Assembly: GCF_007991635.1 (NCBI RefSeq)
Contig: NZ_BJYS01000015.1
Span: forward strand, 106,955 to 170,954
Length of the DNA stretch: 64,000 bases
Direction of reading: 5' to 3'
From: Adhaeribacter aerolatus
Lineage (GTDB): Bacteria; Bacteroidota; Bacteroidia; Cytophagales; Hymenobacteraceae
Part shown: positions 18,234 through 26,325 of the stretch, piece by piece
Layout: each line of letters opens with the position of its first letter
Numbering within the stretch: position 1 is the first letter of the stretch
The notes under the pieces: model-generated
The model's input: only the letters and a program-made list of their open reading frames with translations
What the model was told of the DNA's origin: nothing
The model's database searches: none
Program-made: the position numbers and the translations under genes

Positions 18234-18896
18234 TTAAGCAAATTGTACTTCCCCGAAGTATTCCGGCAAATGAAAATTTGGCTCTTCGGCTAAAATATTA
18301 TTCCAGGCTAAAAAATGTGGTTGGGGCAGTTCATCGCCGCACTTATAAAAGTTTACTTTGCCCCGCACCCCCTGGAAAGAAGTTAAGTGGTGCCGGCAGA
18401 ATACTTCAACCGGCAATACCAGGGTCAGTTGCCAGTTGGTTAGTAACTCGCCGTTAGGCGCCGTGGTTTTCTGCATCACTGCCCATCGGTTTATTTTCCC
18501 GATTACGTGCTCGGGCAACAGGGTACGGTTTTCTCTGCCCCCGCCAAACCCGCTCAGGCACGTACCCATGCAGTTAAATTCAAAGTTATAATATTCGTCG
18601 TCGTCGTTAAAGGCTATAAAAAACTCGACGCAGCTATCTTTAAAGACCGGATCGTTGGTTTGGCGGTAACGGGCCCGGATGGCATTTTCGCTGACATAAA
18701 ATTTTATAAACAGGCAGTTGAGGCTATGCGCCAGCGAGAATTTAACCGCCGGCACGTAGCTATAAGCCGGCCAGGGCGCTTTATCGATGCTGAGTTTATC
18801 CTGCTGGTCCAGAGTGGCAGAAATATCCTCGATAGGCATTTCCCGGTCCAGGGTAGGCAGATACGGGACGTGCAGTTGCTTCAGGTTTGTCTGCAT
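18234..18896 (-). CDS. Carbohydrate-binding family 9-like protein
   Basis: 220 residues, mostly beta. The pattern is DKAPWPAYSYVPAVKFSLAH, then LFIKFYVSENAIRARYRQTND and SCVEFFIAFNDDDEYYNFEF (given here in pieces), typical of the CBM9-like domain, a jelly-roll sugar binder often fused to xylanases or present alone in Bacteroidota. No signal peptide is visible, so the protein appears cytoplasmic, which is unusual for a binding module. The gene is 2 bases downstream of the kinase gene and forms an operon with it. A link to sugar handling is supported by context only. Confidence 0.75.
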   Translation of the reverse strand: MQTNLKQLHVPYLPTLDREMPIEDISATLDQQDKLSIDKAPWPAYSYVPAVKFSLAHSLNCLFIKFYVSENAIRARYRQTNDPVFKDSCVEFFIAFNDDDEYYNFEFNCMGTCLSGFGGGRENRTLLPEHVIGKINRWAVMQKTTAPNGELLTNWQLTLVLPVEVFCRHHLTSFQGVRGKVNFYKCGDELPQPHFLAWNNILAEEPNFHLPEYFGEVQFA

Positions 18897-18898
18897 AG

Positions 18899-20044
18899 TT
18901 AGTTTCCCTCCACGGCCACCTGGTTTCGTGCTTGTGCGACCTCCAGAATAATAGCCATCATTTCTTTAAAGTTATCTTCGAGCACGCTAACCAGTTGCAA
19001 CTGCGCGCGGGCCCGCTGCAGGTTATGTTCCGGAAAATGGATTTTATAATAATTATCGCCGTCTATGTAATCGGTCAGGAAGCGTAAGCCCATAATGTAA
19101 GGCAACAACAACACGCCGTAGGCCAGCGAAGTTAACTCGGTTCGGGAGAGGAAGGCACCCGTTTCGGCCAGAAAGCCTTCGGTAAAGCCCCGGAACAAAG
19201 CCAGATCCACTTTAATTTTGCTCAGGTCTTTTTCGTCTTCGGCGGCGGTATTTACGGTAGTGCGAATAGCATCGCCAAAATCATAAGCCACGTAGCCGGG
19301 CATTACGGTATCCAGGTCAATTACGCACTGGGCTTTGTTCTGCGCATCGAGCAGGACATTGTTAAACTTGGTATCGTTATGGGTAATGCGCAACGGTATC
19401 TGGCCGGCCTGTCCCAGGTTTAGGACCGTACTCATGGTGGCTATCCGATTTTCGACGGCCTCGATTTCCGGCTGCACTTCTTTTACCCGGCCCACCGGAT
19501 CTTTGGTTATGGCCTCCCGAAATAGGCGCAGACGGCTTTCAATATTGTGAAAATTCGGGATGGTTTCGTGCAACAGGTTTACGGGCAAATCGGCCAGCAA
19601 TTGCTGAAATTTACCAAAAGCTTTACCGCCCTCGTACGCTTGCTGCGGTGTTTCTACAATATCGTAAGAGCGGGTATTGTCCAGGAAAAGATACACCCGC
19701 CAATAATTTCCGTCGGCATCGGTAAAGTACCAGTGGCCCGCTTGGGTTGGTACTAGCGTAAGTACTTCTTTTTCCGGGTTCGCTTCGGGTAAAGTGCTTA
19801 GTTTATCCCGCAGGTGTTTCGTTACTACCTGAATATTTTCCATGAGGGCCGGCACGTTTTTAAAAACGTGGTGATTCACGCGCTGCAGCAAATAATCAGG
19901 ACAGCCGGGCTGCCCGTTTTTTACCCGGTATGTATCGTGAATATGGCCTGAACCGTGGGGGTGAATGTCTGCTACCTGGCCCCGGATGCTAAACTCCCTT
20001 ACTACTGCGGCTAAGTTATCGCCGGCCTTACTGCTCTCTTTCAT
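18899..20044 (-). CDS. Aminoglycoside-phosphotransferase-fold sugar kinase (NahK-like)
   Basis: 381 residues. The kinase-like catalytic loop is ITHNDTKFNNVLLD (H-x-D-x4-N) around residue 217, and the metal-binding loop is CVIDLDTVMPGYVAYDFGDAIR. The N-terminus GSGHIHDTYRV and YLLQRVNHHVF resemble the N-acetylhexosamine 1-kinase branch of the family. This is a homology and context inference: a sugar-1-phosphate nucleotidyltransferase gene precedes it by 1 base, and a GH109 enzyme and sugar transporter are nearby, so phosphorylation of GalNAc/GlcNAc at C1 is likely. Choline or homoserine kinase-like alternatives in this fold are less consistent with the neighbours. Confidence 0.72.
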   Translation of the reverse strand: MKESSKAGDNLAAVVREFSIRGQVADIHPHGSGHIHDTYRVKNGQPGCPDYLLQRVNHHVFKNVPALMENIQVVTKHLRDKLSTLPEANPEKEVLTLVPTQAGHWYFTDADGNYWRVYLFLDNTRSYDIVETPQQAYEGGKAFGKFQQLLADLPVNLLHETIPNFHNIESRLRLFREAITKDPVGRVKEVQPEIEAVENRIATMSTVLNLGQAGQIPLRITHNDTKFNNVLLDAQNKAQCVIDLDTVMPGYVAYDFGDAIRTTVNTAAEDEKDLSKIKVDLALFRGFTEGFLAETGAFLSRTELTSLAYGVLLLPYIMGLRFLTDYIDGDNYYKIHFPEHNLQRARAQLQLVSVLEDNFKEMMAIILEVAQARNQVAVEGN

Positions 20045-20045
20045 T

Positions 20046-20972
20046 TTATTTCCGCAATTCTAAAGACTCATTCCACAAATTTTCGGGGTAAACGCCCTGG
20101 GCAATCAGCTTACGCAAGGTTTGTTCGGCTATTGGTTTATCGGCCGGATAAGTTACCCCAAACCATTTTTCGTTGGTAGGCAACACCTTTACGCGGGCTA
20201 TTCCGTTCTGCACCAGTTTATCTACTGCTGCCGGCAGAAAAAATTCGGCCTTGGGGTTATGCGTTTGGGTTTCTAAAAACTCCCGGAAATACGTCTCCAA
20301 ATATCGGAAAACCGTGGGCGGAAAACCCATCAGGTTCATCGAAACCACTTCGTCGCCGGTAAGCTTTATTTCCTGATTATCGGGGGTTTTAGAGATAATA
20401 CCACCGGGCGTTTGTTCAATATGGGTTTGTTCGGTTATGCGAACCAGGTTACCTGCGGCATCTACCTCGCAGATTCCCCGCGCCACCGCACCGTGTTCCG
20501 ATAAAGTATTCGATAATTTAAAGCCTACCATCGCCAGTTGGCCAGAAGTATCCTGTTTTAAATAATCGGCCATTGCTTTAAAAGAAGTATAGCCGTAAAA
20601 ATCATCGCCGTTAATAACAGCAAACGGAGTGGTTACCTTGGCAGCCGCCACCCAAACAGCGTGCCCGGTTCCCCAGGGCTTAACCCGATTCTCCGGCACA
20701 CTATAGCCTTCGGGCAAAATATCCAGTTCCTGCAATACATAATCTACGTCTATTTTGCCGGCAAACCGGGGCAGCAGCGTTTCCTTAAATTCTGCTGCTA
20801 TGGCCTCGCGGATTACAAAAACTACCTGCCCAAAGCCCGCCTTTATGGCATCGTAAATAGAATAATCAATAATGGTTTCGTCGTTCGGGCCAAATTTTTC
20901 TAACTGCTTTAAACTGCCATAGCGGGTTCCCATACCCGCTGCCATCACCATCAATGCCGGTTTTATCGCCAT
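20046..20972 (-). CDS. Sugar-1-phosphate nucleotidyltransferase
   Basis: 308 residues. The nucleotide-binding signature is MAAGMGTRYGSLKQLEKFG (residues 10-28), followed by VINGDDFYGY, the metal-binding D-D motif. Family members join a sugar 1-phosphate to UTP or dTTP, releasing pyrophosphate. The long C-terminus and HSG-like loop are unlike RmlA. The nucleotide and sugar are unknown. Being the first gene of the operon with the NahK-like kinase, it probably makes UDP-N-acetylhexosamine from the kinase product. Its upstream region (20973-21553) is long and carries the inverted repeat at 21299-21341. Confidence 0.8.
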   Translation of the reverse strand: MAIKPALMVMAAGMGTRYGSLKQLEKFGPNDETIIDYSIYDAIKAGFGQVVFVIREAIAAEFKETLLPRFAGKIDVDYVLQELDILPEGYSVPENRVKPWGTGHAVWVAAAKVTTPFAVINGDDFYGYTSFKAMADYLKQDTSGQLAMVGFKLSNTLSEHGAVARGICEVDAAGNLVRITEQTHIEQTPGGIISKTPDNQEIKLTGDEVVSMNLMGFPPTVFRYLETYFREFLETQTHNPKAEFFLPAAVDKLVQNGIARVKVLPTNEKWFGVTYPADKPIAEQTLRKLIAQGVYPENLWNESLELRK

Positions 20973-21639
20973 TTTTTTTACTTTCTGGATTACCCCGCCG
21001 ATAAACTTTCCTTTATCAGCCTTCCTGATTTTTATATATTTTATTTACAGCCGGCTTTTACCTGAATATTCAGGCATGGTCTGCAGTTTTAAGCGCAGCG
21101 GCTAAAGAAATCTTTTTAGTTCTAATGAATAGAGTATTGCGCTTACCTAAGCACAATTAATATTCTTTTGCTTCTAAAAATTGCCAGAACCCAGGCTTGT
21201 TTAATTAGCGTAAACCAGCTTTGTATTCCCAGCTTTAAATTTCAAGTCATTAAACATAAGTAATAGTTTCTAAAGATCAAACAAAGTTATAAAAAAATGT
21301 GCTCGTACACACAACAGAATTTACAAGTTGTGCACGAACACCCAATATGGAGGTACAATAGCGGTTTGGCTTTTGCGCCGTTACGCTCATAACAGCTATA
21401 AACGGCCACTACTGGCTATAACCCAGCATTGTCTTACTAACTGTTTTGTATTATTGGTTTAACGTGGCTTTGAATTGAACAGTTAAATGCGAAGCCCAGC
21501 AGCCGGAGCCTCTTGAAAAAGCAGGAAATTGGGTTGCAATAGCCTGTAAAAACAACCGCCTGCATTAATAATGCAGGCGGTTTAAGTTAATTTATAATCT
21601 GGGAATGAGAGGCCGGCAACTAACTATGCCGGTAAATAT
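20973..21639. other. Leader of the sugar operon and 3' end of the transporter gene
   Basis: No gene seen. It contains an imperfect inverted repeat gtgctcgtacacacaac (21299-21315) and gttgtgcacgaacac (21327-21341) about 330 bases upstream of the operon ATG, plus the transporter terminator at 21554-21582. The repeat could be an operator, but it is far from the start codon. Confidence 0.45.
21554..21582 (-). terminator. Terminator of the MFS transporter gene, now separated from it by the IS
   Basis: Perfect 13-base stem (aaccgcctgcatt and its complement) with a 3-base loop. On the minus strand it is followed by GTTTTT-type sequence. Without the IS it would lie about 95 bases past the transporter stop at 22769. 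Confidence 0.8.
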
Positions 21640-21644
21640 TAATT

Positions 21645-22729
21645 TAGGACTTTCGCAAAATAACCAAAAAGAGATAAAAGGGAGTATAGCAGCTGGAGGG
21701 AAGAGTAAGATGAAAACTGTAATAGAGCATTACTGCCAATACTTGTTGAGCACGCAAATCAACTACACCTGCACCTACTTTGCCGACCATGTAGCAGGTT
21801 TAAGCCATGACTCGGTTCACCGGTTTTTGCGGGATGAGAAGCTTACGCCTAGATTGTTGTGGGAGAAGGTCAAGCCGCTTATAGTGCAATCTTCTTATGC
21901 TTATATCATCTTTGATGACACAGTGCTGGACAAGCGGCATTCTCGGGCGATGGAACTGGTCAGAAGGCAGTATTCAGGCAATGCGCACGGCATCATCAAA
22001 GGTATAGGCGTGGTTAACTGCCTCTACTTAGACCCCATAAACCAGCAGTTCTGGCTTATTGACTACCGCATCTTTGACCCACAGACCGATAATAAAAGCA
22101 AGCTGGACCATGTAGCGGATATGCTGCAGCATCTCAAGTATAGAGGTGTGCTTTTCCAAACGGTGCTTATGGACAGTTGGTATGCAACTACTATGCTGTT
22201 CAAGTACCTGATAAAGGAAGGTAAAACCTTCTGCTGCCCCATTAAGAGCAACCGCAAAGTAGATGATTCATCTGGTAAAGAGCCCTATAAGCCGGTAGAT
22301 GAATTGCAGTGGAGTGAAAAATAATTAGCACAAGGCAAGCTCATCAAGTTGCATGGATTTCCGCTGGATGTAAAGGTAAAGCTATTCCGGGTTGAGGTGT
22401 CTACCCACCGCACGGACTACATCGTGACCAATGATGTAGGGCAAGACAACGCTGAGGCTGTCAAACAGATATGCAGCTTGAGATGGTGTGTCGAGCAGCT
22501 GCACCGAGAGGAAAAACAATTGACGGGAATACAAGAGTCGCAGTGTCGGCTGGCCAGAGCGCAACGCAATCACATTCTGGCTGCTACGCTCGTTTGGACC
22601 AGGCTCAAGCAACTGGCTTATGCTTCTGAGCAAACCATTTATCAACTCAAGATAGGTTTGCTCGACCATTACCTGTCACAACAATTAAAAAGGCCCGATA
22701 TGCCTTATGCTTAATTTGCGAAAGTCCTA
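21645..22729. mobile_element. Complete insertion sequence, 1085 bases
   Basis: Ends are perfect 15-base inverted repeats, TAGGACTTTCGCAAA at 21645-21659 and its complement at 22715-22729. A 5-base target duplication TAATT lies at 21640-21644 and 22730-22734. Inside is a single transposase frame on the plus strand whose stop codon abuts the right repeat. The direct repeat and intact ends mean a recent insertion. The family is DDE-type, IS4/IS701-like, by motif only. Confidence 0.9.
21710..22714 (+). pseudogene. DDE transposase interrupted by an in-frame stop at 22322-22324
   Basis: The frame starts at ATG 21710 with ggaggg at 21695-21700, a Shine-Dalgarno site rare in this window. It reads YIIFDDTVLDKR (first Asp), VLMDSWYATTM (second Asp) and, after the stop, LRWCVEQLHREEKQLTG, which supplies the Glu of the DDE triad. 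The stop codon TAA at 22322 separates the second Asp from the Glu-containing part, and the frame does not change across it: codon 205 of 335. Thus either a point mutation inactivated the protein or the stop is read through. The IS ends are intact, so it could be moved in trans by an active relative. An upstream ATG at 21605 lies outside the IS and is not used. Confidence 0.85.
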
Positions 22730-22768
22730 TAATTATTAAGCTGGGTAAGCTTATGCGCAATCAGCTTT

Positions 22769-24037
22769 TTACTTCCGGACTTTATAAAATATAGCGCCGA
22801 ACAGAAAAATAACCACGTAGCAGATAATTGGCAAATAATAAGCACTGGCTACATCTTTATTGGCTACAATGCCCATAATGGGCGGGAATACAGCTCCGCC
22901 TACTACCCCCATTACAATAAAAGAAGAGGCCTGTTGGGTGTGTTTGCCTAAGTTTTTCAGACCTAAACTAAAGATAGTCGGGAACATGATGCTGAAAAAG
23001 AAGTTGAGCAGCAGCAGGGCGACAAACGAAATCATACCCCAACTTTGCGCAATAACAATACACATTAATATATTAGCTAATGCATAACCGGCCAGAAGTT
23101 TGTTCGGGGCGATAAATTTCATCAGGAAGGTACCCACAAAACGACCCACCATCATCATTACCATAAATATTAACCCAAAATAATAGGCTGCTATTTCGGG
23201 GGTTAAACCCATTTTTTCTTCGCCGTAAAAAATAAAGAAAGCCCAGGTACCGGATTGCGCTGCCACGTTAAAAAACTGCGCAATACAAGCCCAGATAAAA
23301 TGCCGGTGCTGAAACAGTTTTTTCGGGGCCTTTAAATCTTCCGGCGCTATGCCCACCTCGTAGGTATCGGTACTAACCACGTGCGGGTCGGTAAGGGTAG
23401 GGACTTTTACAAAGGCAAAGGCAACCGCCAGCGCCGTAATAACCACTCCTATAATAGTATATAATATTTTTACCGAATCGAGCTCGCCGGAAGTGCCGGT
23501 ACGCAGTAAAAAATAACCACCAATTACCGGGCCTATTACTGCCCCTAACCCATTAAAAGCCTGGGCAAAGTTTAAGCGCTGATCGCTGGTGCGCTGGTCG
23601 CCTAAAGAGGCAATAAACGGGTGCGCTACGGCTTCTAAAGTAGCCAATCCGCAACCCAGAATAAACAAGGCTAACCGGAAAAACCCAAACGACTCCGAAT
23701 CGGCGGCCGGTACAAATAAAAAGGCCCCTGCCGCATACAAGAACAACCCCAGCAGCACACCCATTTTATAACCAAAGCGTTTCATAAACAAGCCAGCCGG
23801 TACGCCCATAATAAAGTAGGCGCCAAACACCGAAAACTGTACCAATCCCGATTGGGCTTTCGATACATGTAATACGGTCTGAAAATGTTTGTTCAGGACA
23901 TCGCCCATGGTAATGGCAATGCCCCACAGCATAAACAAGGAGGTAACAAAAACGAAGGTAGTGAGATACTTTTTTTCGGTAAAAGCTGCCGGCTGCGCAG
24001 GCATTCTGGCTTCAGACGAAGTACTGGGTGACATCAT
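22769..24037 (-). CDS. FucP-type sugar MFS transporter
   Basis: 422 residues with about 12 hydrophobic helices. The pattern FMLWGIAITMGDVLNKHFQ near residue 35, GVPAGLFMKRFGYK, and APEDLKAPKK in the central loop matches the FHS family (FucP, NagP, GluP) of proton-linked sugar symporters. FucP-type carriers import L-fucose, glucose/galactose or GlcNAc. Given the GH109 enzyme and amino-sugar kinase nearby, GlcNAc or GalNAc is the likely cargo. Before the IS inserted, its 3' end lay close to its terminator (21554), in the same direction as the sugar operon. It is divergent from the DUF481 gene, with 275 bases between. Confidence 0.85.
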   Translation of the reverse strand: MMSPSTSSEARMPAQPAAFTEKKYLTTFVFVTSLFMLWGIAITMGDVLNKHFQTVLHVSKAQSGLVQFSVFGAYFIMGVPAGLFMKRFGYKMGVLLGLFLYAAGAFLFVPAADSESFGFFRLALFILGCGLATLEAVAHPFIASLGDQRTSDQRLNFAQAFNGLGAVIGPVIGGYFLLRTGTSGELDSVKILYTIIGVVITALAVAFAFVKVPTLTDPHVVSTDTYEVGIAPEDLKAPKKLFQHRHFIWACIAQFFNVAAQSGTWAFFIFYGEEKMGLTPEIAAYYFGLIFMVMMMVGRFVGTFLMKFIAPNKLLAGYALANILMCIVIAQSWGMISFVALLLLNFFFSIMFPTIFSLGLKNLGKHTQQASSFIVMGVVGGAVFPPIMGIVANKDVASAYYLPIICYVVIFLFGAIFYKVRK

Positions 24038-24312
24038 AATGAAAGTGGGTAAGCAAATTTGCCGTATAAATAGGCAAAAAATCTAAAACTTACTCCTTTG
24101 CCTGGTTAAATTATTCAGATTTCTCTCTTGGCACTTCCTTATTCTTCGTAAACGGTGTCTTGCTAAACAAACGTAAAATTACCTTTCTATCTCCGTAAGC
24201 GCCGGAATATTAACCACCTTGGCTCTTAAACTAACCTGCAACCAAGGCCTGGCCAAACCAGTTTATCCACCTCAAATTTTGCTTTCGCGCCTGTTCTTTC
24301 TAATTTGGTCTT

Positions 24313-25146
24313 ATGATTTCGCTTAAACCAATTGCTTTTGCCGCACTATTTTGCTTTTTCTTCAGCTTTTTTAACCCGTTTGCCTTTGCCCAGCAACCCA
24401 CTCCACCGCCCGGTTTACCTGTATCTACCACAGATTCGCTCCGCCAAGCAGAGGTATATAACCTGGCCCGCCAGTCTTTTGTGCTGTTCGATAGCCTGAA
24501 TTACCGGTTTATCGGCGATGGCAATCTTACCCGCGGCAACATTAACCGTACGTTGGTAGTTACCCGGGCCGAAATAATTGTAAATGGACCAGTTGTTTCT
24601 TTATCTACCAATCCGCGGTTTGCTTACGGTAAACAAAACCACGTACTGGCTGAGCGCGATGCCTACATAGATTTATTTATTGATATTTATAAGCAAAAGC
24701 GGGTATACGGTTTTAGCCTGGCTACCCTGGAAAACAGCAACTTAAGGGGTATAAACCTGCGACAATTAGCCGGTATCGGGGTAGGGTTGCGACTGCTCCG
24801 GAAATCAAACCACACCTTATCTTTTACCAACGCAGTTATTCATGAGTCTACTAATTTCCGGAGCCGGCCTACCATTACCATCCAGCGTAACTCGGCCCGC
24901 TTAAAAGGCAGCCATACTTTTCTGCAAAATAAAATCCGTTTTAACCACATTACCTTTGTGCAGCCCGCGCTGAGCGATTTCTCTAACCTGCGTTGGAACA
25001 CCGTAGTTTCGCTGGAGTTGCCTTTAACCAAATGGGTAACCATCCGGACAGCTTTTGAAAACACGTACGAGAGCGTGGTAGATCCTAACCGCAAGAAGAA
25101 CGATACCCGCCTAACCGCCGGCATTGCCGTAGGTAACCGGCCGTAA
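24313..25146 (+). CDS. DUF481-family outer-membrane protein
   Basis: 277 residues with a signal peptide (AALFCFFFSFFNPFAFAQ region) and a proline-rich linker. The mature part alternates short hydrophobic strands: RFIGDGNLTRGNINRTLVV, FAYGKQNHVLAERDAYIDL, VGLRLLRKSNHTLSF and NTVVSLELPLTKWVTIRT, consistent with the DUF481 beta-barrel (YdiY-like). The function of the family is unknown. It is monocistronic and divergent from the transporter gene, so a shared control region is possible. It could be a receptor or channel, but nothing in the sequence shows it. Confidence 0.7.
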   Translation: MISLKPIAFAALFCFFFSFFNPFAFAQQPTPPPGLPVSTTDSLRQAEVYNLARQSFVLFDSLNYRFIGDGNLTRGNINRTLVVTRAEIIVNGPVVSLSTNPRFAYGKQNHVLAERDAYIDLFIDIYKQKRVYGFSLATLENSNLRGINLRQLAGIGVGLRLLRKSNHTLSFTNAVIHESTNFRSRPTITIQRNSARLKGSHTFLQNKIRFNHITFVQPALSDFSNLRWNTVVSLELPLTKWVTIRTAFENTYESVVDPNRKKNDTRLTAGIAVGNRP

Positions 25147-26325
25147 CGATTATATTTATAGCCTAAAGCCTGTATAAAACTATAGTTAAGCGCGACTGGG
25201 AAGCAGATTCTTTTTGGGTGGCGAAAGGCTACTGCTTTTTAGTCTGTTTTCTCTTTTATCTAAGCTTCGGCTCCCCACCTAACTTAAACTGATAAAAAAT
25301 TTTATTTTCTATCCAATATTTTTTTATACATCTGGAGCCTTCTTACCAAGCCACCCAAGGATATTATTTAAGCTTAATTTAGCAATTATAATATATAATT
25401 TAACTAATATAAAGTTACTTCATTATAGCAAGTCCTGCTGGTGTTGTTAATACGCCTAAACTCTTCTAAAAGCTAATATTTAATAAATAAGTCGAAAAAT
25501 ACTATAACGCTCGCTGTAACAATACAATCCTAATACAGACTTGAAATTAATTACGTTTTTTCCGGATAATGGAAAGATTAATCCGAAACCTGGAAAAAGG
25601 CCACCCTTTTACAAGTCAAGAAAAAAACTAAAAAAGCCTATAGCCTCTCCAGAACATATATTTTAATATATATTCACTTTCTGGCATATATTTAGATTTA
25701 TAAAAGAGAGAATCCTATAAAAAATTACTTAAATGAACACCCAGCAGCAGACTATTATCACTACCAACACCGAAAAGCCTATAATTTCTGATGCTGAAAA
25801 TAAGAACTTTCAATCAGAGGTAAGATTATATGTGCTGTCGATGCAAATGCCGGTGTATATAAAAATACCGAGAATAAACAAAAGCCTAAGCAGTTAACCA
25901 GAATACCTAAACTGGACAGGAAAGACAATCATTATTAAATTTTATATTAAATAATTTAAATATATAAATTTTTTATTTTAAAATATTCGCTTTAGTTTCG
26001 ACTCTCAGAACAAATAATAACAAAAAATGCTGCCTATGTCCTATTATTTACTAAAACGCGGTCACCCGCCTTGGTTCACAAGCCAATGATCAGTACCCTA
26101 GGTTATTTAATTGGAAACACCATAATAATCGCTTTCGGCCATCGTGGCAACTTAACTAAAAAAAGAAAAAGCTGAATTATTTATCTACGCGATAACTCAA
26201 TTAAAGCAGGTTCTTACCACACGCTTCTGAATTACCGATCAAATCCATAGGAAAGTATTGAATCCTAAAAAACCATACAATAATTAAACCCCAGTAAAAA
26301 CGCTTAACCCTTTAACCCTAATTTT
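25147..26325. other. Long AT-rich non-coding leader before the first T9SS gene
   Basis: Nearly 1.2 kb, very AT-rich, with runs of T and A, and no large frame. A 54-codon open frame at 25733-25897 is listed separately with low confidence. The last 25 bases hold the shared leader motif with CTTTAACCCTAAT at 26310-26322. The role is probably regulation of a costly surface protein. Confidence 0.6.
25733..25897 (+). CDS. Possible small peptide, 54 residues (low confidence)
   Basis: ATG at 25733 to TAA at 25895-25897. Starts MNTQQQTIITTNTEK and ends with a basic stretch KIPRINKSLSS. No known domain. Composition is ordinary. It may be a chance frame in an AT-rich leader or a leader peptide; it is listed because a similar-sized frame (33225-33380) precedes the second T9SS gene. 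Confidence 0.2.
   Translation: MNTQQQTIITTNTEKPIISDAENKNFQSEVRLYVLSMQMPVYIKIPRINKSLSS

Noticed and set aside
21605..21709. Upstream extension of the transposase frame to ATG 21605
   Set aside because: It begins outside the IS left end (21645) and overlaps the target duplication. The ATG at 21710 with ggaggg upstream is the natural start.
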